Below are positions 1-8,018 of a stretch of DNA of 64,000 nucleotides, one piece after another. This DNA comes from Labilithrix luteola (GTDB lineage: Bacteria > Myxococcota_A > Polyangia > Polyangiales > Polyangiaceae): positions 2,914,001 to 2,978,000 of the forward strand of contig NZ_CP012333.1 in the NCBI RefSeq assembly GCF_001263205.1, read 5' to 3'. A program made the position numbers and the translations under genes. How positions within the stretch are numbered: position 1 is the stretch's first letter; the number at the start of each line of letters is the position of its first letter. A model generated the notes under the pieces. It saw only the letters and a list, made by a program, of their open reading frames with translations, ran no database searches and had not been told where the DNA came from.

Positions 1-771
1 GTCTGCTCCGGGGCCACTCGAGCGGCACTGTGCGGATCGTTGGTCCCCGACGGAGGCCGGTCGACTGCGACTTTCACAACACCAGTAACCAGAGAGCAGC
101 CACTCCACCGGCCGCTATCCAGTCGCCCCTATCGACCACCGCCCGCTCGAGCGGCCCGAGCAAGGGAGCGCCAGACGCTCAGATGCCAGTCGAGCGCCCT
201 CGCCAAGTTCGCGCGACCCTCCGCCGCCGGATGCACGGCAACCGACGCCGCGCGCGCGACATCCTCGAGTGCCAGCGCGTCGGGAGTGATTTTCGAGAGG
301 CAAGCCGACCTCGCGAACCAATCCTTCTTACCCGACCTGGTGCGGCGACGGCCCGAGCAAGTCCTCGCGTAAGGTGCTTCATGGGGGAAGGAAAAGGCGC
401 GCCCTTGACGGGGCAAGGAAACGCCCGCGCCACAGTGGACGTAGTCCCTCGTCTGGCGACATCTCCGTAGGAACGGAAGGCGGTCCTACGTGGCGATCGC
501 GAGATGCGATCAATTGCCCCGACGGAAGCGGGCTCGTCAACTTGGACGATTTGTTTGTCCGAGAGTGATCTTAGCGCGGCCGGGTGGGCATTGCTCCGCT
601 GATGCCCCCCAATGCCTAATTCGCGTGCCGAGGACGCGGGCTCGAGGCGTACGGAGCCGGGACGAGTCGGGTCGAACGAAGGAGCAGGAATGAAGAGCGA
701 ACGGTGGGGCGGACGCGATCTCTTTATCGGATCGAGGCGGCGGACTCTGGCGCTCGATCCATGGCCCTTTC
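1..771. other. Region without a convincing gene
   Basis: Several overlapping open frames exist on both strands, but all are Arg/Pro/Ala-rich shadow-like translations with no recognisable domain, no credible ribosome binding site and no signal peptide. A stretch near 178-262 is a diverged copy of one at 2420-2516, which suggests decayed or duplicated DNA. A gene entering from the left edge cannot be excluded. Confidence 0.5.
178..262 (-). repeat. Diverged repeat copy A
   Basis: Aligns with 2420-2516. About 36 bases (centre CCAGTCGAGCG, then GTTCGCG) match at roughly 80 percent by eye, and a second block around GCGCGGCGTC also matches. On the minus strand both copies can be read as a similar short peptide (ANLARALDWHLS here, ANLAETLDWCLN in the other copy), but copy B needs a frameshift. 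It is probably the decayed end of a duplicated gene of unknown kind. Confidence 0.4.
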
Positions 772-1476
772 GTGGAGAAGTCGAGAGGGATTCGCTTCGG
801 CGCCCCCAACTTCGACGGCAGCTTCATCTCCATCCGCAGGGGTCCCAACGGGAACTACCAACTCCACGTCGGCTGGGACGGCGAAAAGGCGGATCCGCCT
901 CGCCCCGGTGCGGGCGGTCTGTTCGAAACAACCCGCTATAGCGAGATCGCTGCCGTACCTGACCCCACGAAGTGTGGGTCAACAGAGGCACGGATCGAAG
1001 ATCTCGAGGGAAGCCAACCACTCGTCGAGACGTTCATCGACAGCGAGCACAAGACCGTCGACCGCCTGACCGGGATCATCGGCAATGCCGCCATCGGCAA
1101 CCTTGAGACGGCCTTCTTTGGCCTAGTGGACGATGGCCCGTTGACCAAGCTGTCACGCCGAACGAGCTTCGGGGAGCTGCCTTTTGAGGCCGAATCGTTG
1201 TCGGCCGGCTGTGATGGCTGGGTACCGGTCTACGAAGTCCTCAACGCGTCCACCTCCGGGGACGTTGTCCTCCTTCCAGCGGCGCGAGCCGCCAAAACGC
1301 GATGCTTCATTTCCGGTATCCGCGGCGACTGGTCCGTCACCAACAGCAACGGAACAGTGCAATCGTTCGCCGAGATCTACTACGGCTCGAGCGGCGACGT
1401 TCGGCTCCGTGTCGTCGCGGCCGATCCGCAGGTCCCGGTCAGCGCATCGGCATCGTGCATTCGACTGCGCCCCTGA
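772..1476 (+). CDS. Hypothetical protein, 234 aa
   Basis: I do not recognise this protein. It starts at GTG, the first start codon after an in-frame TGA at 691, but the frame already looks protein-like before the GTG, so the true start or a lost N-terminus is uncertain. There is no signal peptide. The N-terminal third is Gly/Asn-rich (SFISIRRGPNGNYQLHVGW), which suggests a beta-rich fold. Cysteines occur near residues 65, 145, 175 and 230. It lies 13 bp upstream of a lipoprotein-like gene in the same direction, so the two may form a small operon. Confidence 0.55.
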   Translation: MEKSRGIRFGAPNFDGSFISIRRGPNGNYQLHVGWDGEKADPPRPGAGGLFETTRYSEIAAVPDPTKCGSTEARIEDLEGSQPLVETFIDSEHKTVDRLTGIIGNAAIGNLETAFFGLVDDGPLTKLSRRTSFGELPFEAESLSAGCDGWVPVYEVLNASTSGDVVLLPAARAAKTRCFISGIRGDWSVTNSNGTVQSFAEIYYGSSGDVRLRVVAADPQVPVSASASCIRLRP

Positions 1477-1489
1477 AAGGCGACTTCTG

Positions 1490-2215
1490 ATGAACAACTC
1501 GAAGAGTGCCATGTTTGTTCTGCTCGCCGTCGCGGCCTCGGGCTTTGACTGTGGCGGTCGTGTCGAAAAGGACAACCCCGCAAGGGCGAGCCCGTCGCCG
1601 GTCCCATCCGTCGCGCCAGCGCCTCAGCAAGGCCCCACCTTCGTTATCCAGCTTGCCGACGGAAACCCGACTACGTCCGAGCTCAACTCTGGCGATGTTC
1701 TTCGAATGTCATTCGATCTTACGCGGCCTTTGAAGGAGTCTGCGCCCCCCGTGCTTTCGCAGGACTCTTGGGATTTTGCCAAGTACGAAGGCTCTGATGA
1801 TTATCAGGTGCGATTTCTCACTCGGTACGACGGCGCCGATCGGTGTTCGCGTGAGGGGCGCGACAACCTGGAGGAAATGGTCAACACGCGCGCGATATCG
1901 CATGATGTGGCGGATGTGTCGTCCGTGCGGCTCGAGTTCGAACACATGATCCCGGACGTCGACCCCCGCGGGCAGACACCTGGCGTCTGCGTCGGCGTCC
2001 ATTCGAAGGAGAGCGGTTGGACGTGGGATCTCACGCTCCGCCAGCCCACGTTGGATACCCCGTGGGTCTTCGGCGGCGCCAACGGCACCGCTCATCTCGA
2101 CCTGTCGCTCGACGCCAAGAAGATCGACATGGTCGCCGTCGTGGGCAGCGGAAGGTTCAGTCCTCAGTACTCCGTCCGACGTATTCGCTACGTCGCCAGC
2201 CCCCTCGCACACTGA
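1490..2215 (+). CDS. Putative secreted protein or lipoprotein, 241 aa
   Basis: The ATG at 1490 is chosen because it gives a signal-like N-terminus: MNNSK, a hydrophobic stretch to about residue 19, then GFDCGG, a weak lipobox candidate. A Pro/Ala/Ser-rich linker follows (residues 30-50), then a globular domain of about 190 residues with a Trp/Phe-rich end and no family I recognise. The open frame extends upstream to 1184, but that part overlaps the previous gene and has no coding look. Function unknown; an envelope location is inferred. Confidence 0.6.
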   Translation: MNNSKSAMFVLLAVAASGFDCGGRVEKDNPARASPSPVPSVAPAPQQGPTFVIQLADGNPTTSELNSGDVLRMSFDLTRPLKESAPPVLSQDSWDFAKYEGSDDYQVRFLTRYDGADRCSREGRDNLEEMVNTRAISHDVADVSSVRLEFEHMIPDVDPRGQTPGVCVGVHSKESGWTWDLTLRQPTLDTPWVFGGANGTAHLDLSLDAKKIDMVAVVGSGRFSPQYSVRRIRYVASPLAH

Positions 2216-2287
2216 GCTGCGCACGAAGAGCGCGCCGCTTGGGAGGCTGGCAACGTTCGCGTCTCATTCAAGAGATGCGACGGATGT

Positions 2288-2365
2288 TCAGGGGCCGGCG
2301 TTCGCCTTGAACCAGGCGAGGAAGTCGGCGTCGACACGCGTGAAGTGATCGAGCCTTGGTTTCCG
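2288..2365 (-). pseudogene. 3' relic of a trypsin-like protease gene
   Basis: Read on the minus strand, the bases ending at the stop codon 2288-2290 encode DHFTRVDADFLAWFKANAGP. This is the same 20-residue C-terminus as the intact serine protease at 6723-7568. Only a few residues further upstream (VRKPRL) can still be aligned; the rest of the gene is missing. It is a leftover of a duplicated protease gene about 4.4 kb from its intact paralogue and on the opposite strand. Confidence 0.75.
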
Positions 2366-2419
2366 AACGAACGGCTAGCCGCTGATGCCGCCCCGCGCGG
2401 TTTGGCGATAGAGTCGCGT

Positions 2420-2516
2420 TCAGACACCAGTCGAGCGTCTCAGCCAGGTTCGCGTGCTTTCGGCAACTCGCGAACTGCAGGCCAATGCGCTGCGACGGAC
2501 GCCGCGCTCGCGTCAG
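2420..2516 (-). repeat. Diverged repeat copy B
   Basis: This is the partner of the repeat at 178-262. It is about 10 bases longer and, on the minus strand, shifted in frame relative to copy A. It sits between the protease relic and the 3' end of pilT, so this short interval looks like a collection of decayed sequence. Confidence 0.4.
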
Positions 2517-4066
2517 GTAAACGAGGTCGGGAGCCCCGCGTTCTTGAACATGCCGAGCAGGCCGCTCTTGTCGACCGCCTTGAGCCATGCCTCCTTCGGA
2601 TCGACGAGCTTGCGCTGAACGAGCGAGAAGAGTGAATCGTTCATCGTGACCATGCCGACGTTCTTCGACGTCTGCATGACGCTCGGCATCTGGAAGGTCT
2701 TGCCTTCGCGGATGAGCGAGGAGACAGCCGAGTTGCCGAGCAGAATTTCGTGGGCCGCCACGCGACCGCCGCCGGTCTTCTTGCAGAGCACCTGCGCGAC
2801 GACGCCCTTCAGCGACTCGCTGAGCATAACGCGAACCTGCGCCTGACGATCCGGCGGGAACTGGTCGATGATGCGATCGACGGTGCTCACGGCCGTCGTC
2901 GTGTGGAGCGTACCGAAGACGAGGTGGCCGGTTTCGGCGGTCTCGATGGCGATGGCGATGGTCTCGAGGTCGCGCATTTCGCCGACGAGAACGATGTCCG
3001 GATCTTCGCGGAGCGCGGCGCGGAGAGCGTTCTTGAAGCTCTTCGTATGCTGGCCGACCTCGCGCTGGTTCACGAGGCACTTGACGTTCTTGTGAACGAA
3101 CTCGACCGGATCTTCGATCGTGATGATGTGATCGGACCGGTTCTTGTTGATGTGGTCGATCATCGCCGCGAGCGTCGTCGACTTGCCCGAGCCGGTCGGT
3201 CCTGTGACGACCACGAGGCCCTTCGACAGGTAGCAGAGGTCGAGGCAGGCCTTGGGCAAACCGAGCTGCTCGGCGGTCAGGATGTCGATGGGGATCTGAC
3301 GCAAGACCGCGCCGACGCCGTTGCGATCCTCGAAGACGTTCACGCGGAAGCGAGCCTTGCCGCCGAGCTCGTAGGCGAAGTCGGCGTCGTGCAGCTCTTC
3401 GAAGTCGTGTGCGGCCTTGTTCGTCATGATCTCGGTCATGAGATCGCGGACGTCGTTCACACCCAGCATGGGGTGCTGCTTCATGAAGTGAATCTCGCCG
3501 TCGACGCGCATGACCGGCGGGTTGCCGACGGAGAGGTGAAGGTCGGACGCCTTGGCCTGCAGCATCTGGTGCAGGAGCGCATCGATCTTGCGCGGGACGA
3601 CGCCTCCCGTCGCAGCCGCAACGGCGGCGGCCGTGGCCGCATGTGCCGCATTCATGGGCTTCGGGTCGACGGCGAGCTCGAGACCACTTGCTCCGTTCGC
3701 GCCGTTCCCGGACGCACGCTGAGCCGCCGGGGCCGGAGCCGGCACGGCGGCGCGTGCTGCGGGCTTCCTACCGGGCCGAATCGCGAGTGAGATGCCATGC
3801 GTCGAACGCCCGATCTCGATGACGTACATCGTCTCGCCGTGCTCGTAGCGCACCATGCGCGGACGGTTCTCCGGCAGCTCGTTCATCTCCTCTTGGGAAA
3901 GGAGCTCGGACGCGGCTGCGACGATGAGGCGCGCGTTGATGGGTTGAGCGCCGAGATCACGCCGCTGGCCTTCGACCAGGCAATACGGGACCTCGCCCGG
4001 AACGAGACGAAGCTCGTCGGCGGATCCACGATCGAGCATGGCGAAGAGCGGCGGCAAATTCGACAA
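2513..4066 (-). CDS. pilT: PilT/PilU-family twitching motility ATPase
   Basis: Hexameric retraction ATPase of type IV pili, acting at the inner membrane base. The last 350 residues are a canonical PilT: a DLHL box (SDLHLSVGNPPVMRVDGE), Walker A GPTGSGKST, Asp box (IITIEDPVE), Walker B (PDIVLVGEMRD) and His box (GHLVFGTLHT). It carries about 160 extra N-terminal residues: a small domain (SADELRLVPGEVPYCLVEGQ), then an Ala-rich linker. The TTG at 4066 is chosen because GGAGG lies 8 nt upstream; GTG 4075 and ATG 4039 are alternatives. The open frame continues to 4432, but that part is Arg-rich and overlaps the divergent gene. Confidence 0.93.
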   Translation of the reverse strand: MSNLPPLFAMLDRGSADELRLVPGEVPYCLVEGQRRDLGAQPINARLIVAAASELLSQEEMNELPENRPRMVRYEHGETMYVIEIGRSTHGISLAIRPGRKPAARAAVPAPAPAAQRASGNGANGASGLELAVDPKPMNAAHAATAAAVAAATGGVVPRKIDALLHQMLQAKASDLHLSVGNPPVMRVDGEIHFMKQHPMLGVNDVRDLMTEIMTNKAAHDFEELHDADFAYELGGKARFRVNVFEDRNGVGAVLRQIPIDILTAEQLGLPKACLDLCYLSKGLVVVTGPTGSGKSTTLAAMIDHINKNRSDHIITIEDPVEFVHKNVKCLVNQREVGQHTKSFKNALRAALREDPDIVLVGEMRDLETIAIAIETAETGHLVFGTLHTTTAVSTVDRIIDQFPPDRQAQVRVMLSESLKGVVAQVLCKKTGGGRVAAHEILLGNSAVSSLIREGKTFQMPSVMQTSKNVGMVTMNDSLFSLVQRKLVDPKEAWLKAVDKSGLLGMFKNAGLPTSFT

Positions 4067-4229
4067 GAGAGACACCTCCGATCTCAGGATAGAAGGTCGC
4101 GACACCTCACCGCGAGAACGATCTGAGAAACGTGCTTCGCGCGCTCTGTGTTCTGTGCACATCGTCGCCGGTCGCCGGCTCCCCGCCCTCCCCCATGCCT
4201 CCCATGGCTGCGCTAGACTCCCTTTCGCT

Positions 4230-5384
4230 TTGAGACCTACACGCTCGCCTTCGCGCTTCTTTCGCTTGTCCGGCTTGCCTCGCTGGCCTCGAGCGCTGGC
4301 CGGAGTTCTCGCTGTCGGCGGCGCGCTCCTCGTCACCACGGTCTCGAAGACGGCGCTCGCCGACAGAGTCGCGGTGCTGCCGTTCACGTCCCCCAAGAAC
4401 CTCGCAAAGCCCGAGCTCGACGAAGCCCGCAAGTGGACGCGCGAGGCGACGACGATGCGGGGTCACACGCTGCCGACGGACTCCGAGATGCTCTCGGCGG
4501 AGATGGCCGTCAAAGACGGCGTTGCCGATACGAGCGAGGAGTATCGCGCGGCGGGTCGGGCCTCGAGCTCGGACTGGACCGTCGTTGGCCGCCTCGAGCG
4601 CACGGACGTGCCGCCCGCCAAGCTTCCCGACGGCAAGGAAGAGGCGGGCTACACGGTCTATCGCCTCGAGCTCGAGGCATGTCAGGTGAGCACGGGGCGG
4701 GTCGAGTCACTCGCACGCGAGCTCGATCCGGACGAGGCGCCGACGCAGGTCTCGGAAATGCTCGCGCTCCTCTTGAGGCCCGAGGGCCTCGCGAACGCGG
4801 ACATTCCCTGGAAGAACGGACAACCGCGCAAGCCGAAGCCCAAGCCTGCACCACCGCCTCCTCCGCCCCCGCCTCCTGCTCCTCCGCCCCCGCCTCCGGA
4901 GCCCGAAAAGCCGGTGGTGAAGCACCCTTACGCCGAGAATCACCCCTTCGCGCTCGGCGCGTCGATTGGGGTGTCAGGCCTGATCGCCAAGCCCGACGAG
5001 GCTCGTGGTCCGTCGACGGCGATGCCGATCGGCGGCGTGATCGCGTATGCGCTCGAATCCGTTCCGGGGCTTGAATTCAGGGCGATCGTGACGAGTCAGG
5101 TCGTCGGCCCCAAGGCGCTGATCGCGGCCGGCGGTGCGCGCTACGCGATTCCGGTTCTGCCGCAGTATCGGATCTTCGTCGGTCCTGAGCTCCTCGCCGG
5201 TACGTTCGTGTCGCTCGGCGCCGAGAAGACGGGGCGCTTCCTCGGCGACGGCGCCGTGTTCGCGTCGATCGGGATCGGCGAATACGTGCAACTCGAGATT
5301 GCCGGCGACATCGGAGCAGCGTTCGGCGGAAGCGGAACGCTCGTGCTTGCGGGCGGAACGTTCCGCACGCTCGTTCGCTTCTGA
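4230..5384 (+). CDS. Envelope protein with proline-rich linker and beta-barrel-like C-terminus
   Basis: The N-terminal signal sequence (arginines, then ALAGVLAVGGALLVTTVSKT with a cut after ALA) favours a TTG start at 4230; no ribosome binding site is evident, so the start is uncertain. Next comes a domain of about 150 residues opening with RVAVLPFTSPKN, as in proteins that compute a periplasmic score or sum. A run of lysine-proline and polyproline follows (residues about 205-235), likely spanning the periplasm. The last 150 residues alternate Gly/aromatic strands and end in ...LVRF, like an outer-membrane beta-barrel. No specific family is claimed. It is divergent from pilT. Confidence 0.75.
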   Translation: MRPTRSPSRFFRLSGLPRWPRALAGVLAVGGALLVTTVSKTALADRVAVLPFTSPKNLAKPELDEARKWTREATTMRGHTLPTDSEMLSAEMAVKDGVADTSEEYRAAGRASSSDWTVVGRLERTDVPPAKLPDGKEEAGYTVYRLELEACQVSTGRVESLARELDPDEAPTQVSEMLALLLRPEGLANADIPWKNGQPRKPKPKPAPPPPPPPPPAPPPPPPEPEKPVVKHPYAENHPFALGASIGVSGLIAKPDEARGPSTAMPIGGVIAYALESVPGLEFRAIVTSQVVGPKALIAAGGARYAIPVLPQYRIFVGPELLAGTFVSLGAEKTGRFLGDGAVFASIGIGEYVQLEIAGDIGAAFGGSGTLVLAGGTFRTLVRF

Positions 5385-5393
5385 AGGAACTGC

Positions 5394-5864
5394 ATGCGCA
5401 TCGTGCGACTGGGAACCCGCAGAGACACGACCCGACTCGGAGGCGAGATCGCCCGCATCCTCGAACCTGGCGACCTGGCCCTCTTCAGCGGTGACCTCGG
5501 CGCCGGTAAGACCTTCCTTGCGCGCGCCGTCGCCCGGGCACTCGGAGTTCCGGCCGACGTGGCCATCGCCAGCCCGACCTTTACGCTCGTTCAGGAGTAC
5601 GAGACGCCGCGAGGAACGCTCGCCCACGCCGACCTCTATCGTCTTCGTGACGAGGACCACGCCAAGACGGCGATGGAGATCGCCCGGCTCGGTCTCCGGG
5701 AGCGTCGCGGCGATGGGGCCATCGTCCTCGTCGAATGGGGCGAGGGCTTCTCGGATGAGCTCGGCGGCGACGTCGCTCTCGACGTGTCGCTCGCTCTCGA
5801 CGGCGCCGAACGCGTCGCGACGCTGCGCGGTGACAAGGCCGATCGCTTGGCGCCCCATACGTAA
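5394..5864 (+). CDS. tsaE: tRNA threonylcarbamoyladenosine biosynthesis ATPase TsaE
   Basis: TsaE (YjeE) is the ATPase that works with TsaB and TsaD to make t6A37 on ANN-decoding tRNAs in the cytoplasm. The 156-residue length is normal. The P-loop GDLGAGKT is at residues 33-40; the conserved SPTFTLVQEY, the HADLYRL box and the VEWGE motif follow in order. The ATG lies 9 bp after the previous stop, so the two genes are probably cotranscribed. tsaB and tsaD are not in the window. Confidence 0.95.
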   Translation: MRIVRLGTRRDTTRLGGEIARILEPGDLALFSGDLGAGKTFLARAVARALGVPADVAIASPTFTLVQEYETPRGTLAHADLYRLRDEDHAKTAMEIARLGLRERRGDGAIVLVEWGEGFSDELGGDVALDVSLALDGAERVATLRGDKADRLAPHT

Positions 5865-6061
5865 GGCCTAAGCCCGCGTGAGGACTGGCATCTGCCATGT
5901 CCAGTGGATCACGCGCAGACCGATGGACTGATCCAATCGAGTCAGTTCGCTGCGCTGTGTCATGAGCATTTCCCATGACTTAGCAGCGCGGCTTACAAGG
6001 CCCGACCTTTGCTCAAGTGCACCTCCAAGTTCTTGCGGGGGAACCGGAGGTTACCAACGTG

Positions 6062-6523
6062 ATGAAGCTCAAGACCCTGATGGCGGCATCCTTGTCTCTG
6101 TTCGCTCTCTTCGCGTTCGCTGGATGCGCGGCGGATACCGAAGGAGACGAAGGCGATACCGCAACGTCAGAGGACAAGCTTCTCGCCGGCCGCAAGGTTC
6201 CGGAGTCCGAGGTCGCGGAGCTCCTTCGTGACGCAGGCTTCCCCGAGGACGTGGTGCCCACCATGGTGTGCACGGCCAAGTGGGAGTCGTCGTTCTTCGA
6301 GCGCGCCTACAACAAGAACAAGAACGGCTCGAAGGATTACGGGCTCTTCCAGATCAACAGCGTGCACCTCGGCGACGAGAACTGCCCGACGACGATCGAG
6401 GGCCTCTACACGGCGTCGAAGAACGCGCAGTGTGCGTTCAACGTCTACTCGAACGAAGGCCTCACGGCCTGGGTCGGCTACAAGAAGCACAAGACGGAGT
6501 GCAACAACTACAAGTTGAAGTGA
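6062..6523 (+). CDS. c-type-lysozyme-like lipoprotein
   Basis: A lipoprotein signal (MKLKTLMAASLSLFALFAFAGC) is followed by an acidic linker and a domain of about 110 residues strikingly like animal c-type lysozyme. CTAKWESSFF aligns with the segment around catalytic Glu35, and KDYGLFQINS with the segment holding the second catalytic Asp (52/53). LTAWVGYKKHKTEC matches the distal helix. Four cysteines remain after the lipobox. Peptidoglycan muramidase activity at the cell surface is inferred. GGAGG lies upstream; a GTG start 3 nt earlier is equally possible. It stands alone, with 197 bp of intergenic DNA before it. Confidence 0.82.
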   Translation: MKLKTLMAASLSLFALFAFAGCAADTEGDEGDTATSEDKLLAGRKVPESEVAELLRDAGFPEDVVPTMVCTAKWESSFFERAYNKNKNGSKDYGLFQINSVHLGDENCPTTIEGLYTASKNAQCAFNVYSNEGLTAWVGYKKHKTECNNYKLK

Positions 6524-6722
6524 GGGGTTCGACCCTCGCGCGCGCCCATCCGTCGATCACCGGACGAGACGCTTCCGGGATTCGATGACGAACATGAACG
6601 GTGTTCGCATTCGTGCTGTGCACGATCGTTCACCGTTCTGGGCGGGAGTGTCGAAGGCACCGAACGTTGCGCCACCGAATTCGGCAGCGCGAGCGGATCG
6701 GTTGTTGCTCTTCCGTGGAGGT

Positions 6723-7568
6723 ATGCGCCTCCTTGCTCAGAGTTGCGCCGTTCTGGCCCTTGGAACGCTGGTCACGTGCAGCGCCGCGTGTAGCTCGCAG
6801 ACCTCGGACCGGGGAGCCGATGATCCGGATCCGGTGCCCTCGCCTGCTTCGGGCGCTCAGTCGCAACCAAACCCCGCGAGCACCACGGGCGACAAGCCGC
6901 CGCCGACCAGCACGGGTGACAAGCCCACGACTCCAGGGAAGAACGCCGATCCGTTCGCGCCCATCGTCTACGTGACGATGCGCGACAGGCAGAACGGTCT
7001 GTGGTTCTGCACGGGAACGCTCGTCGCATCGCGCAAGGTGGTGACCGCTGCGCACTGCCTCGATCCGATGTTCGTGAGCTTCAAGATCATCGCGCCGCAC
7101 TCCCCGATTCCCACGACGGTCTCGGCGTCGAACCCCGTCGTGTTCGGGCAGCCGATGGACTTCGAAGACGTCGCCAAGCCGGACGCCGGTTTTCTCACGC
7201 TCGACTCGCCGATCGCGCTCGATGCGTACGCCGCGCTGACCGACGTGGTCGCGCGCGTCGATGCCGGCGAAGCGCTCGAAGTCGCCGCCGTCGTTCGCAC
7301 GGCCGAGAAGCCGCAAGCGCCGCTCGAGGAAGCCGCCCACCTCCCGCTCTCTTCGACCGTAGAGTACGGCTACCTGCACGGCTTCGGCACGCCGATGTTC
7401 ACCAAGGGCGGCGACTCGGGCGCCGGCCTCTTCCTCGTCGAGAACGGTGTCCGCACCGACAAGCTCGTCGGCATCGCCCGTCAGCCCGAGCCCGCCCGCG
7501 GCATCGATCACTTCACGCGCGTCGACGCCGACTTCCTCGCCTGGTTCAAGGCAAACGCGGGGCCGTAA
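6723..7568 (+). CDS. Trypsin-like (S1) serine protease lipoprotein
   Basis: The signal peptide MRLLAQSCAVLALGTLVTCS ends in a lipobox (SAAC), followed by a Ser/Pro/Thr linker that contains a short repeat (STTGDKPPPTSTGDKP). The protease domain shows the S1 triad: VTAAHC, an Asp in PDAGFLTLDSP, and GGDSG. The acyl-anchored enzyme would act in the periplasm or outside the outer membrane. The upstream in-frame extension to 6585 is not signal-like, so ATG 6723 is preferred even though GGAG is only 2 nt away. A decayed paralogue lies at 2288-2365. Confidence 0.88.
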   Translation: MRLLAQSCAVLALGTLVTCSAACSSQTSDRGADDPDPVPSPASGAQSQPNPASTTGDKPPPTSTGDKPTTPGKNADPFAPIVYVTMRDRQNGLWFCTGTLVASRKVVTAAHCLDPMFVSFKIIAPHSPIPTTVSASNPVVFGQPMDFEDVAKPDAGFLTLDSPIALDAYAALTDVVARVDAGEALEVAAVVRTAEKPQAPLEEAAHLPLSSTVEYGYLHGFGTPMFTKGGDSGAGLFLVENGVRTDKLVGIARQPEPARGIDHFTRVDADFLAWFKANAGP

Positions 7569-7577
7569 GGCGGTCGC

Positions 7578-7592
7578 GGCCTGGAGCAGGCC
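7578..7592. terminator. Short hairpin between convergent genes
   Basis: GGCCTG-GAG-CAGGCC forms a perfect 6-bp stem with a 3-nt loop, filling the gap between the protease stop codon and the arsC stop codon. It is placed as a bidirectional terminator would be, but no T-run follows. Confidence 0.4.
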
Positions 7593-8018
7593 TCAATTCA
7601 GAAGCGCGTCTTCACGCGCGAAGCGCTCGAGCATGCCTCGAATGGTGTCGCGCGCCGTGCGGAAGCGAGCCAGCATCGCCTCGCGCGGGATGGAAGGATC
7701 CTTGCTCGCCGGGTCGGGGATCGGCCAATGGAGCCGGCGTGCTTTGCCGAGGAAGACCGGGCAGACCTCTTCCGCGCAAAGCGTGATGACCGTGTCGACG
7801 GTCGCCGGATCGATCGTCGACACGGACTTCGAGTGATGGGTGGAGAGATCGACGCCGAGTTCTGCCATGACCTCGGTTGCGTAAGGATTGACCTGCGAGG
7901 GCTCGCTACCGGCGCTCTGGATGTGAACGCGGTCTCCGAACAGCATGCGGGCCAAACCTTCGGCCATTTGGCTTCGGGCCGAGTTTGCTACGCACAAGAA
8001 GAGAACGCCTTTGCTCAT
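7593..8018 (-). CDS. arsC: Arsenate reductase, thioredoxin-coupled LMW-phosphatase type
   Basis: Reduces arsenate to arsenite. The 141-residue protein carries the phosphatase-like loop CVANSARS (Cys-x5-Arg) at residues 9-16. The redox cysteines of the thioredoxin-linked type follow in TLCAEEVCP. The ATG at 8018 overlaps the arsA stop by 4 nt (ATGA), so it is translationally coupled as the last gene of the minus-strand arsR-arsD-arsA-arsC arm. The open frame continues upstream through the arsA end, but that extension is not coding. Confidence 0.93.
   Translation of the reverse strand: MSKGVLFLCVANSARSQMAEGLARMLFGDRVHIQSAGSEPSQVNPYATEVMAELGVDLSTHHSKSVSTIDPATVDTVITLCAEEVCPVFLGKARRLHWPIPDPASKDPSIPREAMLARFRTARDTIRGMLERFAREDALLN

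Noticed and set aside
4850..4920. Proline-coding repeat resembling a microsatellite
   Set aside because: It is the polyproline linker of the envelope protein and is explained by the protein sequence.
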